A stretch of 64,000 nucleotides of DNA from Rosettibacter firmus (GCF_036860695.1 NZ_JAYKGJ010000002.1:1-64000); one strand, 5' to 3'. Counted from the first letter of the stretch, positions 1 through 12,144 are shown. Notes: generated by a model from the letters alone, not told the origin. Translations and numbers: made by a program.

Positions 1-1
1 A

Positions 2-30
2 CGAGATCTCGCCTCAACAAAGTTGAGGCG
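2..30. repeat. Two abutting perfect palindromes at the left edge
   Basis: Bases 2-11 (CGAGATCTCG) are a perfect 10-base palindrome. Bases 10-30 form a perfect 9-bp inverted repeat, CGCCTCAAC and GTTGAGGCG, around an AAA loop. No T-run follows, so this does not look like an intrinsic terminator. It directly abuts a fragment of tRNA-Thr. It could be a short palindromic repeat element or an assembly-edge artefact. The structure is plain in the sequence; its meaning is not. Confidence 0.6.
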
Positions 31-32
31 GA

Positions 33-61
33 TTGGTAGAGCACTTCCTTGGTAAGGAAGA
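33..61 (+). pseudogene. Truncated tRNA-Thr copy (D arm to anticodon arm)
   Basis: These 29 bases are identical to bases 109-137, the D-loop through anticodon arm of the intact tRNA-Thr gene that follows. The 5' acceptor strand is replaced by the palindrome at 10-30. After the anticodon stem the sequence diverges, with no T-arm and no 3' acceptor strand. It cannot fold as a tRNA. It is either a remnant of a duplicated tRNA-Thr or a misassembled junction. Confidence 0.6.
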
Positions 62-92
62 AAGTTATTTATAAAGTTTGATTACTGAATAA

Positions 93-165
<73 letters not shown>

Positions 166-185
166 CAAAAGAAAAGTTGATAAAA

Positions 186-258
186 GCGGGAGTAACTCAG
201 TTGGTAGAGTCACAGCCTTCCAAGCTGTTGGTCGCGGGTTCGAGTCCCGTCTCCCGCT
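186..258 (+). tRNA. tRNA-Gly(TCC)
   Basis: Acceptor strands GCGGGAG (186-192) and CTCCCGC (251-257) pair, with discriminator T. The anticodon loop CTTCCAA lies between ACAGC and GCTGT and gives anticodon TCC. The T-loop is GGTTCGAGTCC. CCA is not encoded. It lies 20 bases after tRNA-Thr and is probably co-transcribed with it. Confidence 0.96.
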
Positions 259-285
259 CAGGAAGTTAATTGAATAGGTACATAA

Positions 286-453
286 ATGGCAAAATCAAAA
301 AACATAAGACAAATTATAACTCTTGAAAGTACTGCAGGAACTGGATACCGCTATACAACAACAAAGAATAAAAGAAATCATCCTGGTCGTGTAGAGTATA
401 AAAAGTATGATCCAATTGTAAGAAAACATGTAATATTTAAAGAAACAAAATAA
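286..453 (+). CDS. rpmG: 50S ribosomal protein bL33
   Basis: A 55-residue basic protein ([16 protein letters not shown]..., ending IFKETK) that matches bacterial bL33, a small 50S protein near the E site. It contains no cysteine, so it is the zinc-free C- form. The ATG at 286 is the only sensible start and the stop at 453 is three bases before tRNA-Trp. The position between tRNA-Gly and tRNA-Trp, just before secE-nusG, is the classic bacterial order. Confidence 0.95.
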   Translation: MAKSKNIRQIITLESTAGTGYRYTTTKNKRNHPGRVEYKKYDPIVRKHVIFKETK

Positions 454-455
454 AT

Positions 456-528
<73 letters not shown>

Positions 529-548
529 CAATTAAGAGTATTGAAATT

Positions 549-731
549 ATGAAAGAAAAAATTATCAATTTTGTAAATGACGTTGTAAAAGAAATGAAGA
601 AGGTAACATGGCCTTCTAAAGATGAATTAAAAGAATCCACAGCTATTGTTATTGTGGTATGTCTTATTCTTGCTTTGTTTACCTATGTAATCGATATGAG
701 TATTAGTCAAATATTTAAAGGGATATTTTAA
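549..731 (+). CDS. secE: Preprotein translocase subunit SecE
   Basis: A 60-residue protein with the single-span SecE layout. An amphipathic N-terminal helix carries the signature KKVTWPSKDEL (about residues 17-27), followed by one hydrophobic span at about 32-50. SecE clamps SecY in the inner-membrane SecYEG channel; secY lies at 25429-26766. The stop abuts the nusG start codon directly, so the two genes are almost certainly translationally coupled. Confidence 0.97.
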   Translation: MKEKIINFVNDVVKEMKKVTWPSKDELKESTAIVIVVCLILALFTYVIDMSISQIFKGIF

Positions 732-1277
732 TTGGAAGCTGTGAATGGTAAATGGTATGTAGTTCGTACTTTTTCGGGACACGAAAATAAAGTGAAAACA
801 CTTATCGAAAATGAATTAAAAGACAACGAAGAATTAAGAGCCAGAATTTTTGAAGTTTTAGTTCCAACCGAAAAAGTACTTGAAATTAAAGATGGGAAAA
901 AGAAAACAAAGAAGAAAAACTTTTTCCCTGGGTATATATTAATTTGTGCAGATCTTGATCTTAAAACAAAAGATTTTATTTTAAATACTCCTTCTGTTAT
1001 GGGATTTCTTGGTAATCCTAAAAATCCTATTCCATTACTTCCTGATGAAGTTAAAAGAATTGTAGGAAGAATATCTCAAGGGGAAGAAGCTGAAAGAACA
1101 GAAACAGTATTTCGCGCTGGAGATTTTGTTAAAATAATTGATGGTCCATTTAATAACTTTACAGGTATTGTTGAAGAAGTTAACGAAGAAAAAATGAAAA
1201 TTAAAGTAATGGTTTCGATTTTTGGAAGAAAAACTCCTGTTGAAATCGACTTTGTACAAGCTGAATTAGAGAAATAA
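732..1277 (+). CDS. nusG: Transcription termination/antitermination factor NusG
   Basis: A 181-residue protein with an NGN domain (KWYVVRTFSGHENKV near the N-terminus, FFPGYILI at about 65-72) and a C-terminal KOW domain (GDFVKIIDGPFNNFTG, about 128-144). NusG binds the RNA polymerase clamp and couples transcription to Rho or the ribosome. The start is TTG, immediately after the secE stop. An internal GTG six codons-or-fewer downstream is possible but would trim conserved residues little. It heads the rplKAJL-rpoBC group. Confidence 0.97.
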   Translation: MEAVNGKWYVVRTFSGHENKVKTLIENELKDNEELRARIFEVLVPTEKVLEIKDGKKKTKKKNFFPGYILICADLDLKTKDFILNTPSVMGFLGNPKNPIPLLPDEVKRIVGRISQGEEAERTETVFRAGDFVKIIDGPFNNFTGIVEEVNEEKMKIKVMVSIFGRKTPVEIDFVQAELEK

Positions 1278-1293
1278 ATTATTAGGTTAAATT

Positions 1294-1719
1294 ATGGCAA
1301 AAAAAATAGAAGCTTATATTAAACTCCAGATACCGGGTGGACAAGCAAATCCATCACCTCCAGTTGGCCCTGCATTGGGTCAAAAAGGTGTTAATATTAT
1401 GGAGTTCTGTAAACAATTTAATGCAAGAACTGCTGATAAACAGGGATTAATAATTCCAGTTGTGATAACAGTTTATTCTGATAAATCTTTTACATTTGTT
1501 ACTAAAACTCCACCTGCTGCTGTTTTGTTAAAAAAAGCACTTAAATTAGAAAAAGGTTCTCCTGAACCAAATAAAACTAAAGTAGGTAAAATTACAAAAG
1601 AACAACTTCGTGAAATTGCACAGATTAAAATGCCAGATCTAAATGCTCATGATATTGAACATGCAATGAGTATGATAGCTGGTACAGCACGTAGTATGGG
1701 AATTACAGTAGAAGAATAA
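1294..1719 (+). CDS. rplK: 50S ribosomal protein uL11
   Basis: A 141-residue protein of normal length. The proline-rich N-terminal segment [17 protein letters not shown] (about 14-30) is diagnostic. uL11 binds the GTPase-associated centre of 23S rRNA together with the uL10/bL12 stalk and takes part in factor-dependent GTP hydrolysis and the stringent response. It is followed 15 bases later by rplA. Confidence 0.98.
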   Translation: MAKKIEAYIKLQIPGGQANPSPPVGPALGQKGVNIMEFCKQFNARTADKQGLIIPVVITVYSDKSFTFVTKTPPAAVLLKKALKLEKGSPEPNKTKVGKITKEQLREIAQIKMPDLNAHDIEHAMSMIAGTARSMGITVEE

Positions 1720-1734
1720 ATTAATGGTATAAAA

Positions 1735-2436
1735 ATGAAAGTATCAAAAAGAATTAGAGAAATAAGAAAAAACGTAGATACAAAAAAAGAATATACAGTA
1801 GAAGAAGCGATTAAAATATTGAAAGAAAATTCAAAAGTTAAATTTACAGAATCGCTTGACTGTGCTGTTCGTCTGGGTGTGGATCCTCGCCATGCAGATC
1901 AAATGGTTAGAGGAACTGTATCTTTACCTAATGGAACTGGAAAACAAGTTAGAGTTCTTGTAATTGCAAAAGGTTCTTTAGCAGAAGAAGCATTAAAAGC
2001 AGGTGCCGACTACGCAGGTTTTGAAGAATATCTTGAAAAAATTAAAGAAGGCTGGGCAGATGTTGATGTTATTATAGCTACTCCTGATACAATGGGTGAA
2101 GTTGGTAAACTTGGACGAATTCTTGGTCCAAAAGGATTAATGCCAAATCCTAAAAGTGGTACTGTAACTAATGATGTTGCAAAAGCTGTTAAAGAAGTGA
2201 AAGCTGGTAAAATCGAATTCCGTGTTGAAAAAGCAGGTATTGTACATGCTTCGCTTGGTAAATTAAATTTTACAGTTGAACAATTAGCTGAAAATGTTAG
2301 AGCATTTTTACAAACAATAGTTAAGTTGAAACCAGCATCAGCTAAAGGTCAATATATAAAGAGCGTTTACTTATCTTCAACTATGGGACCTGGATTAAAA
2401 ATTACTAAAGACGAATCAGCCCTGGCTCTTAAATAA
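1735..2436 (+). CDS. rplA: 50S ribosomal protein uL1
   Basis: A 233-residue protein with the uL1 signature [16 protein letters not shown] (about 131-146). uL1 forms the mobile L1 stalk at the E site and in many bacteria represses translation of its own rplK-rplA mRNA. The conserved ribosomal-protein order rplK-rplA-rplJ-rplL supports the call. A structured leader separates it from rplJ. Confidence 0.98.
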   Translation: MKVSKRIREIRKNVDTKKEYTVEEAIKILKENSKVKFTESLDCAVRLGVDPRHADQMVRGTVSLPNGTGKQVRVLVIAKGSLAEEALKAGADYAGFEEYLEKIKEGWADVDVIIATPDTMGEVGKLGRILGPKGLMPNPKSGTVTNDVAKAVKEVKAGKIEFRVEKAGIVHASLGKLNFTVEQLAENVRAFLQTIVKLKPASAKGQYIKSVYLSSTMGPGLKITKDESALALK

Positions 2437-2538
2437 AAAAAATTACGCACTCTACCTCAATTGTAGTTGATTCTACAATGAGGTCAAATAATGCTTCGTA
2501 AGCCGAACAGTTGTTATATTAACTGATACGGGAGAATA
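2437..2538 (+). promoter_or_regulatory. Ribosomal protein L10 leader (rplJL autoregulation)
   Basis: The 102 bases between rplA and rplJ hold a hairpin: ACCTCAATTGTAG (2454-2466) pairs with CTACAATGAGGT (2473-2484) with one bulged A. A second structured stretch containing AGCCGAACAG follows. Location and layout match the L10-leader class, to which the uL10-bL12 complex binds to repress rplJL translation. The class assignment rests on position and shape and was not tested with a covariance model. Confidence 0.65.
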
Positions 2539-3060
2539 ATGAAAAAAGCTCAAAAGGTAGAAATACTACAACAGATAAAAGAACTTGTAAAAAATTCATC
2601 AGCAATGTTTTTAGTAGATTATAAGGGTGTAAACGTTGCTGATATTAATAAACTCCGTTCTAATTTTAAAAAAGAAGGAGTTACTTACAAGGTCTTTAAA
2701 AATACTTTACTTAGAAAAGCCCTCGAAGAAATTGGAGGGTATGATAGATTCTATGATAAACTTACAGGTATGACAGGTGTAGCATTTGCAAATGATAATT
2801 TTGTTGCACCTGCAAAAATCATAAAAAAATATTTTGATGAAACAGGAAAGTTCGCATTTAAGGGTTGTTATCTAGAGTCTACATTTTATGATTCTGAACA
2901 GTTGGATGCAATTGCTTCTATGCCAACTAAAGAAGAGATTATTGCTGGTATTATTGGAAGTGTTGCTTCACCAGCATCTGGAATAGTTGGCGCTATTAAT
3001 GCAGTTATGAGAGATTTAGTCAGTGTTATCGACGAAATCTCTAAAAAGCAAGCTGCATAA
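2539..3060 (+). CDS. rplJ: 50S ribosomal protein uL10
   Basis: A 173-residue protein with the uL10 pattern: MFLVDYKGVNVADINKLR near the N-terminus and a C-terminal helix (VMRDLVSVIDEI) that docks bL12 dimers. It forms the base of the ribosomal stalk on 23S rRNA. The start ATG has GGGAGA upstream. Its structured leader suggests feedback control by the uL10-bL12 complex. Confidence 0.97.
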   Translation: MKKAQKVEILQQIKELVKNSSAMFLVDYKGVNVADINKLRSNFKKEGVTYKVFKNTLLRKALEEIGGYDRFYDKLTGMTGVAFANDNFVAPAKIIKKYFDETGKFAFKGCYLESTFYDSEQLDAIASMPTKEEIIAGIIGSVASPASGIVGAINAVMRDLVSVIDEISKKQAA

Positions 3061-3099
3061 TTTTTATAAGTGAAATATTAAATTAATAGGAGAAATAAA

Positions 3100-3480
3100 A
3101 TGTCAGAAAAAGTTGCTGAAATTGTAGAGAAAATTAAAGCTCTTACATTGGTAGAAGCTGCTGAATTAAAAAAAGCTTTAGAAGACGAATTTGGAGTAAC
3201 TGCTGCTGCTCCTGTTGTTATGGCAGGTGCTCCAGCTGCTGGTGCTGCAGCTGCACCGGCTGAAGAAAAAACTGAATTCGATGTTATACTTGAAAATGCT
3301 GGCGCTACAAAAATAAATGTTATTAAAGTTGTTCGTGCTCATACTGGACTGGGCTTAAAAGAAGCTAAGGACTTAGTTGATAGTGCACCAAAACCAGTAA
3401 AAGAAGGTATTTCTAAAGAAGAAGCTGAAAAAATTAAAAAAGAATTAGAAGAAGCTGGCGCTACGGTTTCTATTAAATAA
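3100..3480 (+). CDS. rplL: 50S ribosomal protein bL12 (L7/L12)
   Basis: A 126-residue acidic stalk protein. An N-terminal dimerisation helix (about 1-33) is joined by an Ala/Pro/Gly-rich hinge (about 34-56) to the C-terminal factor-binding domain, whose motif [19 protein letters not shown] binds EF-G and EF-Tu. The start is preceded by AGGAGA. A hairpin after the gene probably sets the ratio of bL12 to RNA polymerase transcripts. Confidence 0.98.
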   Translation: MSEKVAEIVEKIKALTLVEAAELKKALEDEFGVTAAAPVVMAGAPAAGAAAAPAEEKTEFDVILENAGATKINVIKVVRAHTGLGLKEAKDLVDSAPKPVKEGISKEEAEKIKKELEEAGATVSIK

Positions 3481-3514
3481 ATCAGTTTCTATCTTAAGTA
3501 ATTTTCAACAATAC

Positions 3515-3550
3515 AAAGTGGTAAAATGGTAAATTCCGTTTTACCACTTT
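3515..3550 (+). terminator. rplL-rpoB intergenic hairpin (partial terminator/attenuator)
   Basis: AAAGTGGTAAAA (3515-3526) and TTTTACCACTTT (3539-3550) form a perfect 12-bp stem around a 12-base loop. The bases after it (CTTTCATTATG) are only mildly T-rich. A second small hairpin (3551-3569) follows. Many bacteria have a partial terminator here so that ribosomal protein mRNA exceeds rpoBC mRNA. That role is inferred from position. Confidence 0.6.
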
Positions 3551-3600
3551 CTTTCATTATGAATGAAAGAAAATTTATTAAATTTATTGGAGGTTAGGCC

Positions 3601-6600
3601 TTGGAAAAACTAAAAATTAATAAAAGCACGGGTCGAATTTCGTTTGCAAAGATAACCAATGTTATGAAGGTGCCAGATTTGTTGAATATCCAGCTTGAAT
3701 CTTTTGAGGAATTCTTGCAACTAAAAGTGCCGCCTTCACAAAGAGAAAATAAAGGTTTGCAAGCGGTATTTAATCAGAATTTCCCGATTCTGGATAATAA
3801 AGAATTTTATCGCCTCGATTTTATTGAATATTATGTTGAAAAACCCCGTTTCTCAATTGCTGAATGTGAAGAAAGGGGATTAACTTATTCAGCTCCGTTA
3901 AAAGCTAAACTTCGTCTATCAACAAAAGATGAAGAGACAGGTGAATATATTAACTCTGTAGAACAAGAAGTTTATCTTGGCAATTTACCTTTTATGACAG
4001 AGAGAGGTACTTTTATCATAAATGGAGCTGAAAGAGTAATTGTAAGTCAATTACATCGTTCTCCAGGAGTAGCATTTGCCCAAACATTACATCCAAATGG
4101 AACTCCAATTTATACTGCAAGAATAATCCCATTTAAGGGTTCATGGGTAGAATTTGCAACTGATATCAATAATGTACTTTATGTTTATATTGATCGTAGA
4201 AAAAAGTTTCCTTCAACTACACTTTTAAGAGCTCTGGGTTACGAAACAGATGAACAAATTCTAAATTTATTTGATCTTATTGAAGAAGTTCCAGTAAAAC
4301 ATTTAGACCCTGAAAAACATTCTGGTAGATATGCTGCTAATGATGTTATTGATATGCAGACAGGTGAAATTTATGTTGCTAAAGATGCTCAATTAACAGA
4401 AGAAATTATAGAAAATATTAAAAAGTCGTCTTTACAAAAAGTTCAATTAATTAGTGCAGAAACGTCCTACGAACAGGACTTAATTATAAATACGCTTAAA
4501 AAAGATACAGCAAAAACTAAAGAAGAAGCACTCTATTCAATTTATCGTCAACTTCGTTCTGGCGAAGCACCAGATTTAGAAACAGCAATAGGTTTACTCG
4601 AAAAATTATTCTTTAACGATAAAAGATATGACCTTGGAGAAGTTGGTCGCTTTAGAATGAATGATAAGCTTGGACTTAATGTAGATGAGAATATTCATGT
4701 TCTTACTGTAGAAGATATTGTTGCTATAATGAAGAATATTATAAAATTAAAAAATGGCAACGTTAGTGTTGATGATATAGACCATCTTGGAAATAGAAGA
4801 GTTAGAACTGTAGGCGAGCAACTCATGCAACAGTACAATATTGGTTTGGCAAGAATGGCTCGTACTATCAAAGAAAGAATGAATATGCGAGATAACGAAA
4901 ATATGCAACCTCAAGATTTGGTTAATGCAAGGACTATTAGTAGCGTAATTAATGCATTCTTTGGTACAAACCAATTATCTCAATTTATGGATCAAACCAA
5001 TCCACTTTCTGAATTAACACATAAAAGAAGAATATCTGCTTTAGGTCCTGGTGGGTTAACTCGCGAAAGAGCCGGTTTTGAAGTTCGTGACGTTCATCAT
5101 TCACATTATGGTCGTTTATGTCCAATTGAAACTCCTGAAGGTCCTAATATTGGTCTTATTTCTTCTCTTACTATTTATGCACGTGTAAATCAATATGGTT
5201 TCTTAGAAACACCATATAGAAAAGTAAAAGATGGTCGAGTTACAAATACAATTGAATATCTAAGTGCAGATCAGGAAGATGAATATATAATTGCACAGGC
5301 TAATGCTCCGATTGATGAACAGGGAAGATTTTTAGTCGATAGAGTAAAATGCCGTCATAAAGGTGAGTTCCCAGTAGTACATCCTAAAGATGTAGACTAT
5401 ATGGATGTAGCTCCAGCACAAATTGTAAGTGCTGCAGCAGCCTTAATTCCATTCTTAGAACATGATGATGCAAACCGTGCTCTTATGGGTTCAAATATGC
5501 AACGTCAGGCAGTTCCTTTGCTTGTGACCGAAGCTCCTATTGTAGGAACTGGAATGGAATATAAAGTTGCAAGAGATTCGCGCTCTGTTATTATAGCAGA
5601 AGAAGATGGAATTGTTGAATATGCTGATGCAAGAAAAATTATTGTTAAATATGATGTAAAACTTGATCCTAACGAAGCTCTTGTAAGTTTTGAAGATGAA
5701 AGAAGAGTTGAATATCAATTAACAAAATTTGCCGGTACTAATCAGGAAACATGTTTTAATCAAAAACCTGTTGTAGTAACTGGACAAAAATTTAAGAAGG
5801 GAGATGTACTTGCTGATGGTCCTTCGATTGATAAAGGAGAACTTGCACTTGGTAAGAATATTTCTGTAGCATTTATGCCATGGAACGGTTATAACTTTGA
5901 AGATGCTATTGTAATAAGCGAAAGACTTGTTGCAGAAGATGTATTTACATCAATACATATTGAAGAATTTGAATTACAGGTACGTGAAACTAAACGTGGT
6001 GAAGAAGAACTAACTCGTGATATTCCAAATGTAAGTGAAGAAGCAACAAAAGATCTGGATGAAAATGGAATTATTAGAGAAGGTGCTGAAGTTAAAGAAG
6101 GTGATATACTGATTGGTAAAATTACTCCTAAAGGAGAATCAGATCCTACACCAGAAGAAAAATTATTAAAAGCAATTTTTGGTGATAAAGCCGGTGATGT
6201 TAAAGATGCATCTCTCAAAGCTCCTCCAGGATTAAAAGGTGTAGTAATTAAAACAAGACTTTTCAGTAGAAAGAAAAAAGATGCTGAAGCTAAGAAATTA
6301 GAGAAAAAACAATTAGATGAATTAGAAAATACTTATAAACAACAACAAGAAAATTATTATAAAAAATTAGTTGAAAAACTTACCAAGATTACTGAAGGAA
6401 AAACAACAACCGGTATTCGAGATTTAGATGGTACTGTAGTTTTAAGAAGTGGTACAGTAATTAAAGAATCGACTTTTGCTGATATTGATGTTACTAAATT
6501 AGATTATACAAAAGATTGGTTTGAACGTAAAAATACAAATGAATTAATAAGAAAATTATATTCAAACTATTTCAAAGTAATGGCAGAAGTCGAAGAAAAT

Positions 6601-7377
6601 TATAAACGAGAAAAATTGAAAATCCAGGCTGGAGATGAATTACCACCAGGAATAACTCAATTAGCAAAAGTATATGTTGCTAAGAAAAGAAAAATTCAGG
6701 TTGGCGATAAGATGGCTGGACGTCACGGAAATAAAGGTGTAGTAGCTAAGGTTGTTCCTGTAGAAGATATGCCATATCATGAAGATGGAACTCCAGTTGA
6801 TATAGTTCTTAATCCATTAGGTGTACCATCTCGTATGAACCTTGGACAATTATACGAAACAGCACTTGGTTGGGTTGGTAAAAAATTAGGTGTTAAATTC
6901 GAAACACCAATATTTGATGGCGCTGGTGTTAAAGATATCGAAGAGTGGCTTAGAAAAGCAGAACTTGATGAAGGAAGTAAAGTATGGTTGTACGATGGAA
7001 GAACTGGAGAAAGATTCCATCAAAAAGTTACATGTGGTTATATCTATATGATGAAACTCAGTCATATGGTTGATGATAAAATTCATGCTCGTTCTATTGG
7101 TCCTTATTCATTAATTACTCAACAACCATTGGGTGGTAAAGCACAATTTGGTGGACAAAGATTTGGTGAAATGGAAGTATGGGCACTTGAAGGTTATGGT
7201 GCTGCACATACATTACAAGAAATCTTAACGGTTAAAAGTGATGATGTTACTGGTAGAGCTAAAACTTACGAAGCTATTGTTAAAGGCGAAAATTTACCAG
7301 AACCTAATATTCCAGAAGCCTTTAATGTTATGATTAAAGAACTTCAAGGTTTAGGACTCGAAATTAAAATTAATTAA
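3601..7377 (+). CDS. rpoB: DNA-directed RNA polymerase subunit beta
   Basis: A 1258-residue catalytic subunit with the usual features. The rifampicin-binding region lies around [19 protein letters not shown] and [34 protein letters not shown] and the C-terminal [19 protein letters not shown] are both conserved beta-subunit blocks. The start is TTG with a strong GGAGGT site just upstream; no nearby ATG fits better. It pairs with beta-prime (rpoC, 44 bases downstream) and alpha (29376) to form the core enzyme. Confidence 0.98.
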   Translation: MEKLKINKSTGRISFAKITNVMKVPDLLNIQLESFEEFLQLKVPPSQRENKGLQAVFNQNFPILDNKEFYRLDFIEYYVEKPRFSIAECEERGLTYSAPLKAKLRLSTKDEETGEYINSVEQEVYLGNLPFMTERGTFIINGAERVIVSQLHRSPGVAFAQTLHPNGTPIYTARIIPFKGSWVEFATDINNVLYVYIDRRKKFPSTTLLRALGYETDEQILNLFDLIEEVPVKHLDPEKHSGRYAANDVIDMQTGEIYVAKDAQLTEEIIENIKKSSLQKVQLISAETSYEQDLIINTLKKDTAKTKEEALYSIYRQLRSGEAPDLETAIGLLEKLFFNDKRYDLGEVGRFRMNDKLGLNVDENIHVLTVEDIVAIMKNIIKLKNGNVSVDDIDHLGNRRVRTVGEQLMQQYNIGLARMARTIKERMNMRDNENMQPQDLVNARTISSVINAFFGTNQLSQFMDQTNPLSELTHKRRISALGPGGLTRERAGFEVRDVHHSHYGRLCPIETPEGPNIGLISSLTIYARVNQYGFLETPYRKVKDGRVTNTIEYLSADQEDEYIIAQANAPIDEQGRFLVDRVKCRHKGEFPVVHPKDVDYMDVAPAQIVSAAAALIPFLEHDDANRALMGSNMQRQAVPLLVTEAPIVGTGMEYKVARDSRSVIIAEEDGIVEYADARKIIVKYDVKLDPNEALVSFEDERRVEYQLTKFAGTNQETCFNQKPVVVTGQKFKKGDVLADGPSIDKGELALGKNISVAFMPWNGYNFEDAIVISERLVAEDVFTSIHIEEFELQVRETKRGEEELTRDIPNVSEEATKDLDENGIIREGAEVKEGDILIGKITPKGESDPTPEEKLLKAIFGDKAGDVKDASLKAPPGLKGVVIKTRLFSRKKKDAEAKKLEKKQLDELENTYKQQQENYYKKLVEKLTKITEGKTTTGIRDLDGTVVLRSGTVIKESTFADIDVTKLDYTKDWFERKNTNELIRKLYSNYFKVMAEVEENYKREKLKIQAGDELPPGITQLAKVYVAKKRKIQVGDKMAGRHGNKGVVAKVVPVEDMPYHEDGTPVDIVLNPLGVPSRMNLGQLYETALGWVGKKLGVKFETPIFDGAGVKDIEEWLRKAELDEGSKVWLYDGRTGERFHQKVTCGYIYMMKLSHMVDDKIHARSIGPYSLITQQPLGGKAQFGGQRFGEMEVWALEGYGAAHTLQEILTVKSDDVTGRAKTYEAIVKGENLPEPNIPEAFNVMIKELQGLGLEIKIN

Positions 7378-7421
7378 CCGTAAGAACCGCTTTGAGCGGA
7401 AAATAATTAAGGAGAAAAAAT

Positions 7422-10400
7422 ATGCGAGCTAATATTCAAGATACAAAAGTTAAGACAATTGAGAGGTTAACTATCAGTCTTGCAAGTCCCGATGATATTC
7501 TTGATAGGTCCCATGGAGAAGTAACAAAACCAGAAACTATTAACTATCGGTCGTTTAGACCAGAAAAAGATGGATTATTTTGTGAAAAGATATTTGGACC
7601 TGTAAAAGATTGGGAATGTGCTTGCGGAAAATATAAAGGAATTCGCTATAAAGGAATAGTTTGCGATCGATGTGGTGTCGAAATAACTTTGAAAAGTGTT
7701 AGAAGAGAAAGAATGGGTCATATTGCTCTTGCTGTTCCTGTTGTTCATATCTGGTTCTTTAAAGCATTGCCATCAAAAATTGGCAATATAATTGGAATGA
7801 CAACAAAAGAACTCGAGAGAATAATCTATTATGAATCTTACGTTGTTTTAAATCCAGGTCCTACTGGTTTGAATAAAAAAGATTTGATTTCAGAAGAGCA
7901 ATATTATGAAATTGTTCAATCACTACCACATGATAATGATGCTCTTGATGATAATGATCCTAAAAAATTTGTAGCAAAAATTGGTGGCGAAGCAATTAGA
8001 GAATTACTCAAAAATACTGATATAGAACAAACATTTCAGGAATTAAAAGCACAATTAGCAGTAGAAACTTCTCAACAAAAGAGAAGTGATATTCTAAAAA
8101 GATTACGTGTTTTAGAAGCATTCAGAGAACGAGAAGGAAAAGTTCAGAATAAACCAGAATGGATGGTTTTAAGTGTTATACCAGTAATTCCTCCAGAACT
8201 AAGACCACTTGTTCCTCTCGAAGGAGGAAGATTTGCAACAAGCGACCTGAATGATTTATATAGAAGAGTTATAATAAGAAATAATAGATTAAAAAGATTA
8301 ATTGAAATTAAAGCTCCAGAAGTAATTCTTAGAAACGAAAAGAGAATGCTTCAGGAAGCAGTAGATGCACTCTTTGATAATTCACGACGAGCAAGCGCAG
8401 TTCGAAGTGATGGAAATCGTCCTCTGAAATCCTTAAGTGATATGCTTAAAGGTAAACAGGGTCGATTCCGTCAAAATTTATTGGGTAAACGTGTTGATTA
8501 TTCAGGACGTTCTGTAATTGTAGTTGGTCCTGAACTTAAGCTGCATGAATGTGGCTTACCAAAAGATATGGCTGTTGAATTATTCAAACCATTTATCATT
8601 AGAAAATTAATTGAAAGAGGACATTATAAAACAGTTAAAAGTGCTCGTAAAGCAGTTGATAGAAAAGAACCTATAATCTGGGAAATTTTAGAAAAATTAA
8701 TCGATGGACATCCTGTTCTCTTGAACCGAGCTCCTACATTGCATAGACTTGGTATTCAGGCATTTCAACCAAAACTAATTGATAGTAAAGCAATACAACT
8801 TCATCCAATGGTTTGTACTGCATTTAATGCAGATTTTGATGGCGACCAGATGGCTGTGCATGTACCTCTTTCATACGAAGCACAACTCGAAGCTACTATT
8901 TTAATGTTAAGTTCACATAATATTCTTTCACCACAAAATGGAATGCCTATTGTTATTCCAACTCAGGATATAGTTTTAGGTTGCTACTATTTAACAAAAG
9001 TACGTCCTGGTGCTAAAGGTGAAGGAAAAATATTTAGCAGCATGGAAGAAGTAATAATTGCTTATAATTCAAAAGCTGTTGATTTGCATGCAAGAATCAA
9101 AGTCAAATATGAAGATAAATTTTTAGAAACTACTGTTGGTAGAGTAATTTTTAATCAAATAGTTCCCAAAGAAATGGGATTCATTAATGAACTTCTTGTT
9201 AAGAAAACTTTTAGTGGTTTGATCTACAAGATGTTCATGAAGCTTGGTAATGTTGTTACTGCAAAGTTTCTTGACGATGTAAAAGAACTTGGTTTTAGAT
9301 ATGCAACTGCAGCTGGAATTTCAATTAGCTTTAGCGATATGATTGTTCCAGATGAAAAAGAAAAATTAATTGAAGAAGCTAATAAAAAAGTTAATAGTAT
9401 ATTAAATGAACATGAACAAGGATTAATAACAGACGCAGAAAGATATAATAAAATAATCGACGTATGGACATTTACAACAAATAATGTAGCTAAATCTTTA
9501 ATGGAAAGATTGAAGAATGATCAGAATGGATTTAATTCACTCCATATGATGGTTGACTCTGGTGCTAGAGGTTCTCAAGAACAGGTACGACAACTTGCTG
9601 GTATGCGTGGACTTATGCAAAAACCTCAAAAGAGTTTAACTGGTCAATCAGGCGAAATTATTGAAAACCCAATAGTAGCTAATTTCAAAGAAGGTTTATC
9701 AGTTCTTGAATATTTTATTTCAACACACGGTGCACGTAAAGGACTTGCAGATACAGCACTTAAAACTGCAGACGCAGGTTACTTAACAAGAAGACTTTGT
9801 GATGTAGCTCAAGATGTTATAGTTACCGAAGTTGACTGTGGTACAATTCGTGGTGTTTATGTTACTGCATTGAAAGATGTTGAATTAGAAAGAGAACCAC
9901 TTGCAGAAAGAATAATTGGTCGTGTTGCCCAGGAAGATGTATACGACCCAAGAACAGATGAATTAATTGTAGAAGCTGGACAATTAATTACAGAAGAAAT
10001 TGCAGAAAAAATTGACGAAGCAAATATTGATCAGGTTTATATTAGAACAGTTTTAACATGCGAAGCTAAACATGGTGTTTGTGCAAAATGCTATGGACGA
10101 AATTTAACAACAGGACAGCTTGTTGAAGTAGGTGAGGCTGTTGGTATTATAGCAGCACAATCTATAGGTGAACCAGGTACGCAATTAACATTAAGAACTT
10201 TCCACTTTGGTGGAACATCTTCTCGTATTGCAAGTCAATCACAGGTTGAAACTAATGTTGCTGGTACAGTTAAATTTGATAGAATTTCTTATGTTGAAAA
10301 AAATGATGCTTTCGGAAAAGTAAAAGTTGTAATTGGTAGAAGAGGCTCAATTGGAATTTTTGATGATGACGATAGACAGATTAAAAAATATGAAATACCA

Positions 10401-11666
10401 TATGGTGCAGAACTATTGGTAGAAGATGGACAAAAAGTAGTAAAAGGTCAGGCTTTATATAATCACGATCCATATAACTCTGTAATAGTTTCAGACATTG
10501 GTGGTAAAGTTAGTTTCATAGATCTTGTAGATAATGTTACATATCAACAGGTTGCTGATGAACAAACTGGTCACGTTCAAAAAGTAGTTATTGAATCAAA
10601 AGACAAAAATCTAACTCCAAGTATTTTAGTTAAAGATGATAATGGAAATGAAAAGATATTTAATATACCTACAAGAGCATATCTCTCTGTTGAAGAAGGA
10701 GATGTAATACAACCCGGTACAGTATTAGCAAAAATTTCTAAAGCAACTGCTAAGACACGTGACATTACTGGTGGATTACCAAGAGTTACAGAATTATTCG
10801 AAGCCAGAAGTCCTCACGATCCAGCAATAGTTTCTGAAATAGAAGGTATAGTAAAATTTGGTCCTCGTAAAAAAGGTGCTCGTGATATAATTATTGAATC
10901 ATTAGATGGATCAGTACAAAAAGTATATTCTATTCCTTATGGTAAACATATATTAGTTCAAGAAGGAGATGAAATACCTGCTGGAGAAAAAATTACTGAT
11001 GGACCAATTAATCCTCATGATATACTCAGAATAAAAGGTCCAAATGCAGTACAGGAATATCTTGTAAATGAAATTCAAGATGTTTATCGTTTGCAGGGTG
11101 TTAAGATTAATGATAAACACATTGAAGTAATTGTTCGACAGATGTTACAAAAATTAAGAATAATTTCTTCAGGTGATACTAATTTTATTGAAGAAGATTT
11201 AGTTGATAGAAATAAATTAATAGAAGAAAATGAACGCATTAAAAATATGGTCTATATTATTGATCCGGGTCAATCTAAATTTAAGGCTGGACAATTAATA
11301 CCTCGTTCAAAATATAGAGAAATTAATGCTGATCTAACCAGAAAAGGTAAAAAACCAATGAAAGTTAGAGATGCTGAACCTGCAACTTTTGATAATATAT
11401 TACTGGGTATTACACAGGCTGCATTATCAACAGAAAGCTTTATCTCTGCTGCATCATTCCAGGAAACTACAAAAGTACTTACTAACGCAGCAACCGAAGC
11501 TAGAACCGATTACTTAATTGGACTGAAAGAAAATGTAGTTATGGGTCATCTAATACCTGCTGGTACTGGATTGAAAAAATATAAAAATATAATATTGACA
11601 TCCGAAGAAGCAGTTTCACAACAGGTTACTTCACAAGAAGGAGTTGAAGAAAAAGAGTCAACTTAA
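7422..11666 (+). CDS. rpoC: DNA-directed RNA polymerase subunit beta-prime
   Basis: A 1414-residue catalytic subunit. The N-terminal zinc site uses CACGKY and CDRCGVE (about 66-90). The active-site Mg2+ loop [12 protein letters not shown] holds the three catalytic aspartates. A second cysteine cluster ([13 protein letters not shown]) and the trigger-loop/bridge-helix region ([16 protein letters not shown]) follow. The ATG is preceded by AAGGAG. It ends about 100 bases before the str operon. Confidence 0.98.
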   Translation: MRANIQDTKVKTIERLTISLASPDDILDRSHGEVTKPETINYRSFRPEKDGLFCEKIFGPVKDWECACGKYKGIRYKGIVCDRCGVEITLKSVRRERMGHIALAVPVVHIWFFKALPSKIGNIIGMTTKELERIIYYESYVVLNPGPTGLNKKDLISEEQYYEIVQSLPHDNDALDDNDPKKFVAKIGGEAIRELLKNTDIEQTFQELKAQLAVETSQQKRSDILKRLRVLEAFREREGKVQNKPEWMVLSVIPVIPPELRPLVPLEGGRFATSDLNDLYRRVIIRNNRLKRLIEIKAPEVILRNEKRMLQEAVDALFDNSRRASAVRSDGNRPLKSLSDMLKGKQGRFRQNLLGKRVDYSGRSVIVVGPELKLHECGLPKDMAVELFKPFIIRKLIERGHYKTVKSARKAVDRKEPIIWEILEKLIDGHPVLLNRAPTLHRLGIQAFQPKLIDSKAIQLHPMVCTAFNADFDGDQMAVHVPLSYEAQLEATILMLSSHNILSPQNGMPIVIPTQDIVLGCYYLTKVRPGAKGEGKIFSSMEEVIIAYNSKAVDLHARIKVKYEDKFLETTVGRVIFNQIVPKEMGFINELLVKKTFSGLIYKMFMKLGNVVTAKFLDDVKELGFRYATAAGISISFSDMIVPDEKEKLIEEANKKVNSILNEHEQGLITDAERYNKIIDVWTFTTNNVAKSLMERLKNDQNGFNSLHMMVDSGARGSQEQVRQLAGMRGLMQKPQKSLTGQSGEIIENPIVANFKEGLSVLEYFISTHGARKGLADTALKTADAGYLTRRLCDVAQDVIVTEVDCGTIRGVYVTALKDVELEREPLAERIIGRVAQEDVYDPRTDELIVEAGQLITEEIAEKIDEANIDQVYIRTVLTCEAKHGVCAKCYGRNLTTGQLVEVGEAVGIIAAQSIGEPGTQLTLRTFHFGGTSSRIASQSQVETNVAGTVKFDRISYVEKNDAFGKVKVVIGRRGSIGIFDDDDRQIKKYEIPYGAELLVEDGQKVVKGQALYNHDPYNSVIVSDIGGKVSFIDLVDNVTYQQVADEQTGHVQKVVIESKDKNLTPSILVKDDNGNEKIFNIPTRAYLSVEEGDVIQPGTVLAKISKATAKTRDITGGLPRVTELFEARSPHDPAIVSEIEGIVKFGPRKKGARDIIIESLDGSVQKVYSIPYGKHILVQEGDEIPAGEKITDGPINPHDILRIKGPNAVQEYLVNEIQDVYRLQGVKINDKHIEVIVRQMLQKLRIISSGDTNFIEEDLVDRNKLIEENERIKNMVYIIDPGQSKFKAGQLIPRSKYREINADLTRKGKKPMKVRDAEPATFDNILLGITQAALSTESFISAASFQETTKVLTNAATEARTDYLIGLKENVVMGHLIPAGTGLKKYKNIILTSEEAVSQQVTSQEGVEEKEST

Positions 11667-11693
11667 AAATTATTTAAATTATATTTTGATTTC

Positions 11694-11722
11694 TTGACAA
11701 TTGAAATCATAATCAATAAATT
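11694..11722 (+). promoter_or_regulatory. Sigma70-type promoter of the str operon
   Basis: TTGACA (11694-11699) and TAAATT (11717-11722) are separated by exactly 17 bases. They lie in the 100-base gap between rpoC and rpsL, about 45 bases before the rpsL start. The -35 box is a perfect consensus and the -10 box a fair match. It would transcribe rpsL-rpsG-fusA-tuf and perhaps the genes beyond. Confidence 0.55.
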
Positions 11723-11766
11723 TTGAGTCTGAATTTTTAATTAAAAGAAATTCTGGAGGATACTTA

Positions 11767-12144
11767 GTGCCAACAATAAACCAGTTGGTCAGAAAAGGTA
11801 GAGAAGTAGTAAAAGCAAAAAATAAAGCACCAGCTCTTGAAGGAAATCCTCAAAAACGTGGTGTTTGTACTAGAGTATATACTACTACTCCTAAAAAGCC
11901 AAACTCAGCACTTAGAAAAGTTGCAAGAGTAAGATTAACAAATGGTATAGAAGTTACGGCTTATATACCAGGAGAAGGTCATAACTTGCAAGAACATTCT
12001 ATCGTTCTTATTAGAGGTGGTAGAGTTAAAGATTTACCGGGTGTTCGTTATCATATTATTAGAGGAACTCTTGACGCAAGTGGTGTTGAGGATAGAAAAC
12101 AAGGCAGATCTAAATACGGAACTAAAAAACCAAAAGCAAAATAA
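11767..12144 (+). CDS. rpsL: 30S ribosomal protein uS12
   Basis: A 125-residue basic protein. The motif [16 protein letters not shown] (about 39-54) and [12 protein letters not shown] are hallmark uS12 sequences from the decoding centre. Lys42 and Lys87-type positions known for streptomycin resistance look wild-type ([15 protein letters not shown]). The start is GTG after GGAGGA. It is the first gene of the str operon, four bases before rpsG. Confidence 0.98.
   Translation: MPTINQLVRKGREVVKAKNKAPALEGNPQKRGVCTRVYTTTPKKPNSALRKVARVRLTNGIEVTAYIPGEGHNLQEHSIVLIRGGRVKDLPGVRYHIIRGTLDASGVEDRKQGRSKYGTKKPKAK

Noticed and set aside
31-61. A second functional tRNA-Thr
   Set aside because: It has no acceptor stem and no T-arm, so it is listed only as a fragment.
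5889-6218. 109-codon - strand frame inside rpoB
   Set aside because: Serine-rich shadow of the conserved rpoB coding frame with no independent signal.
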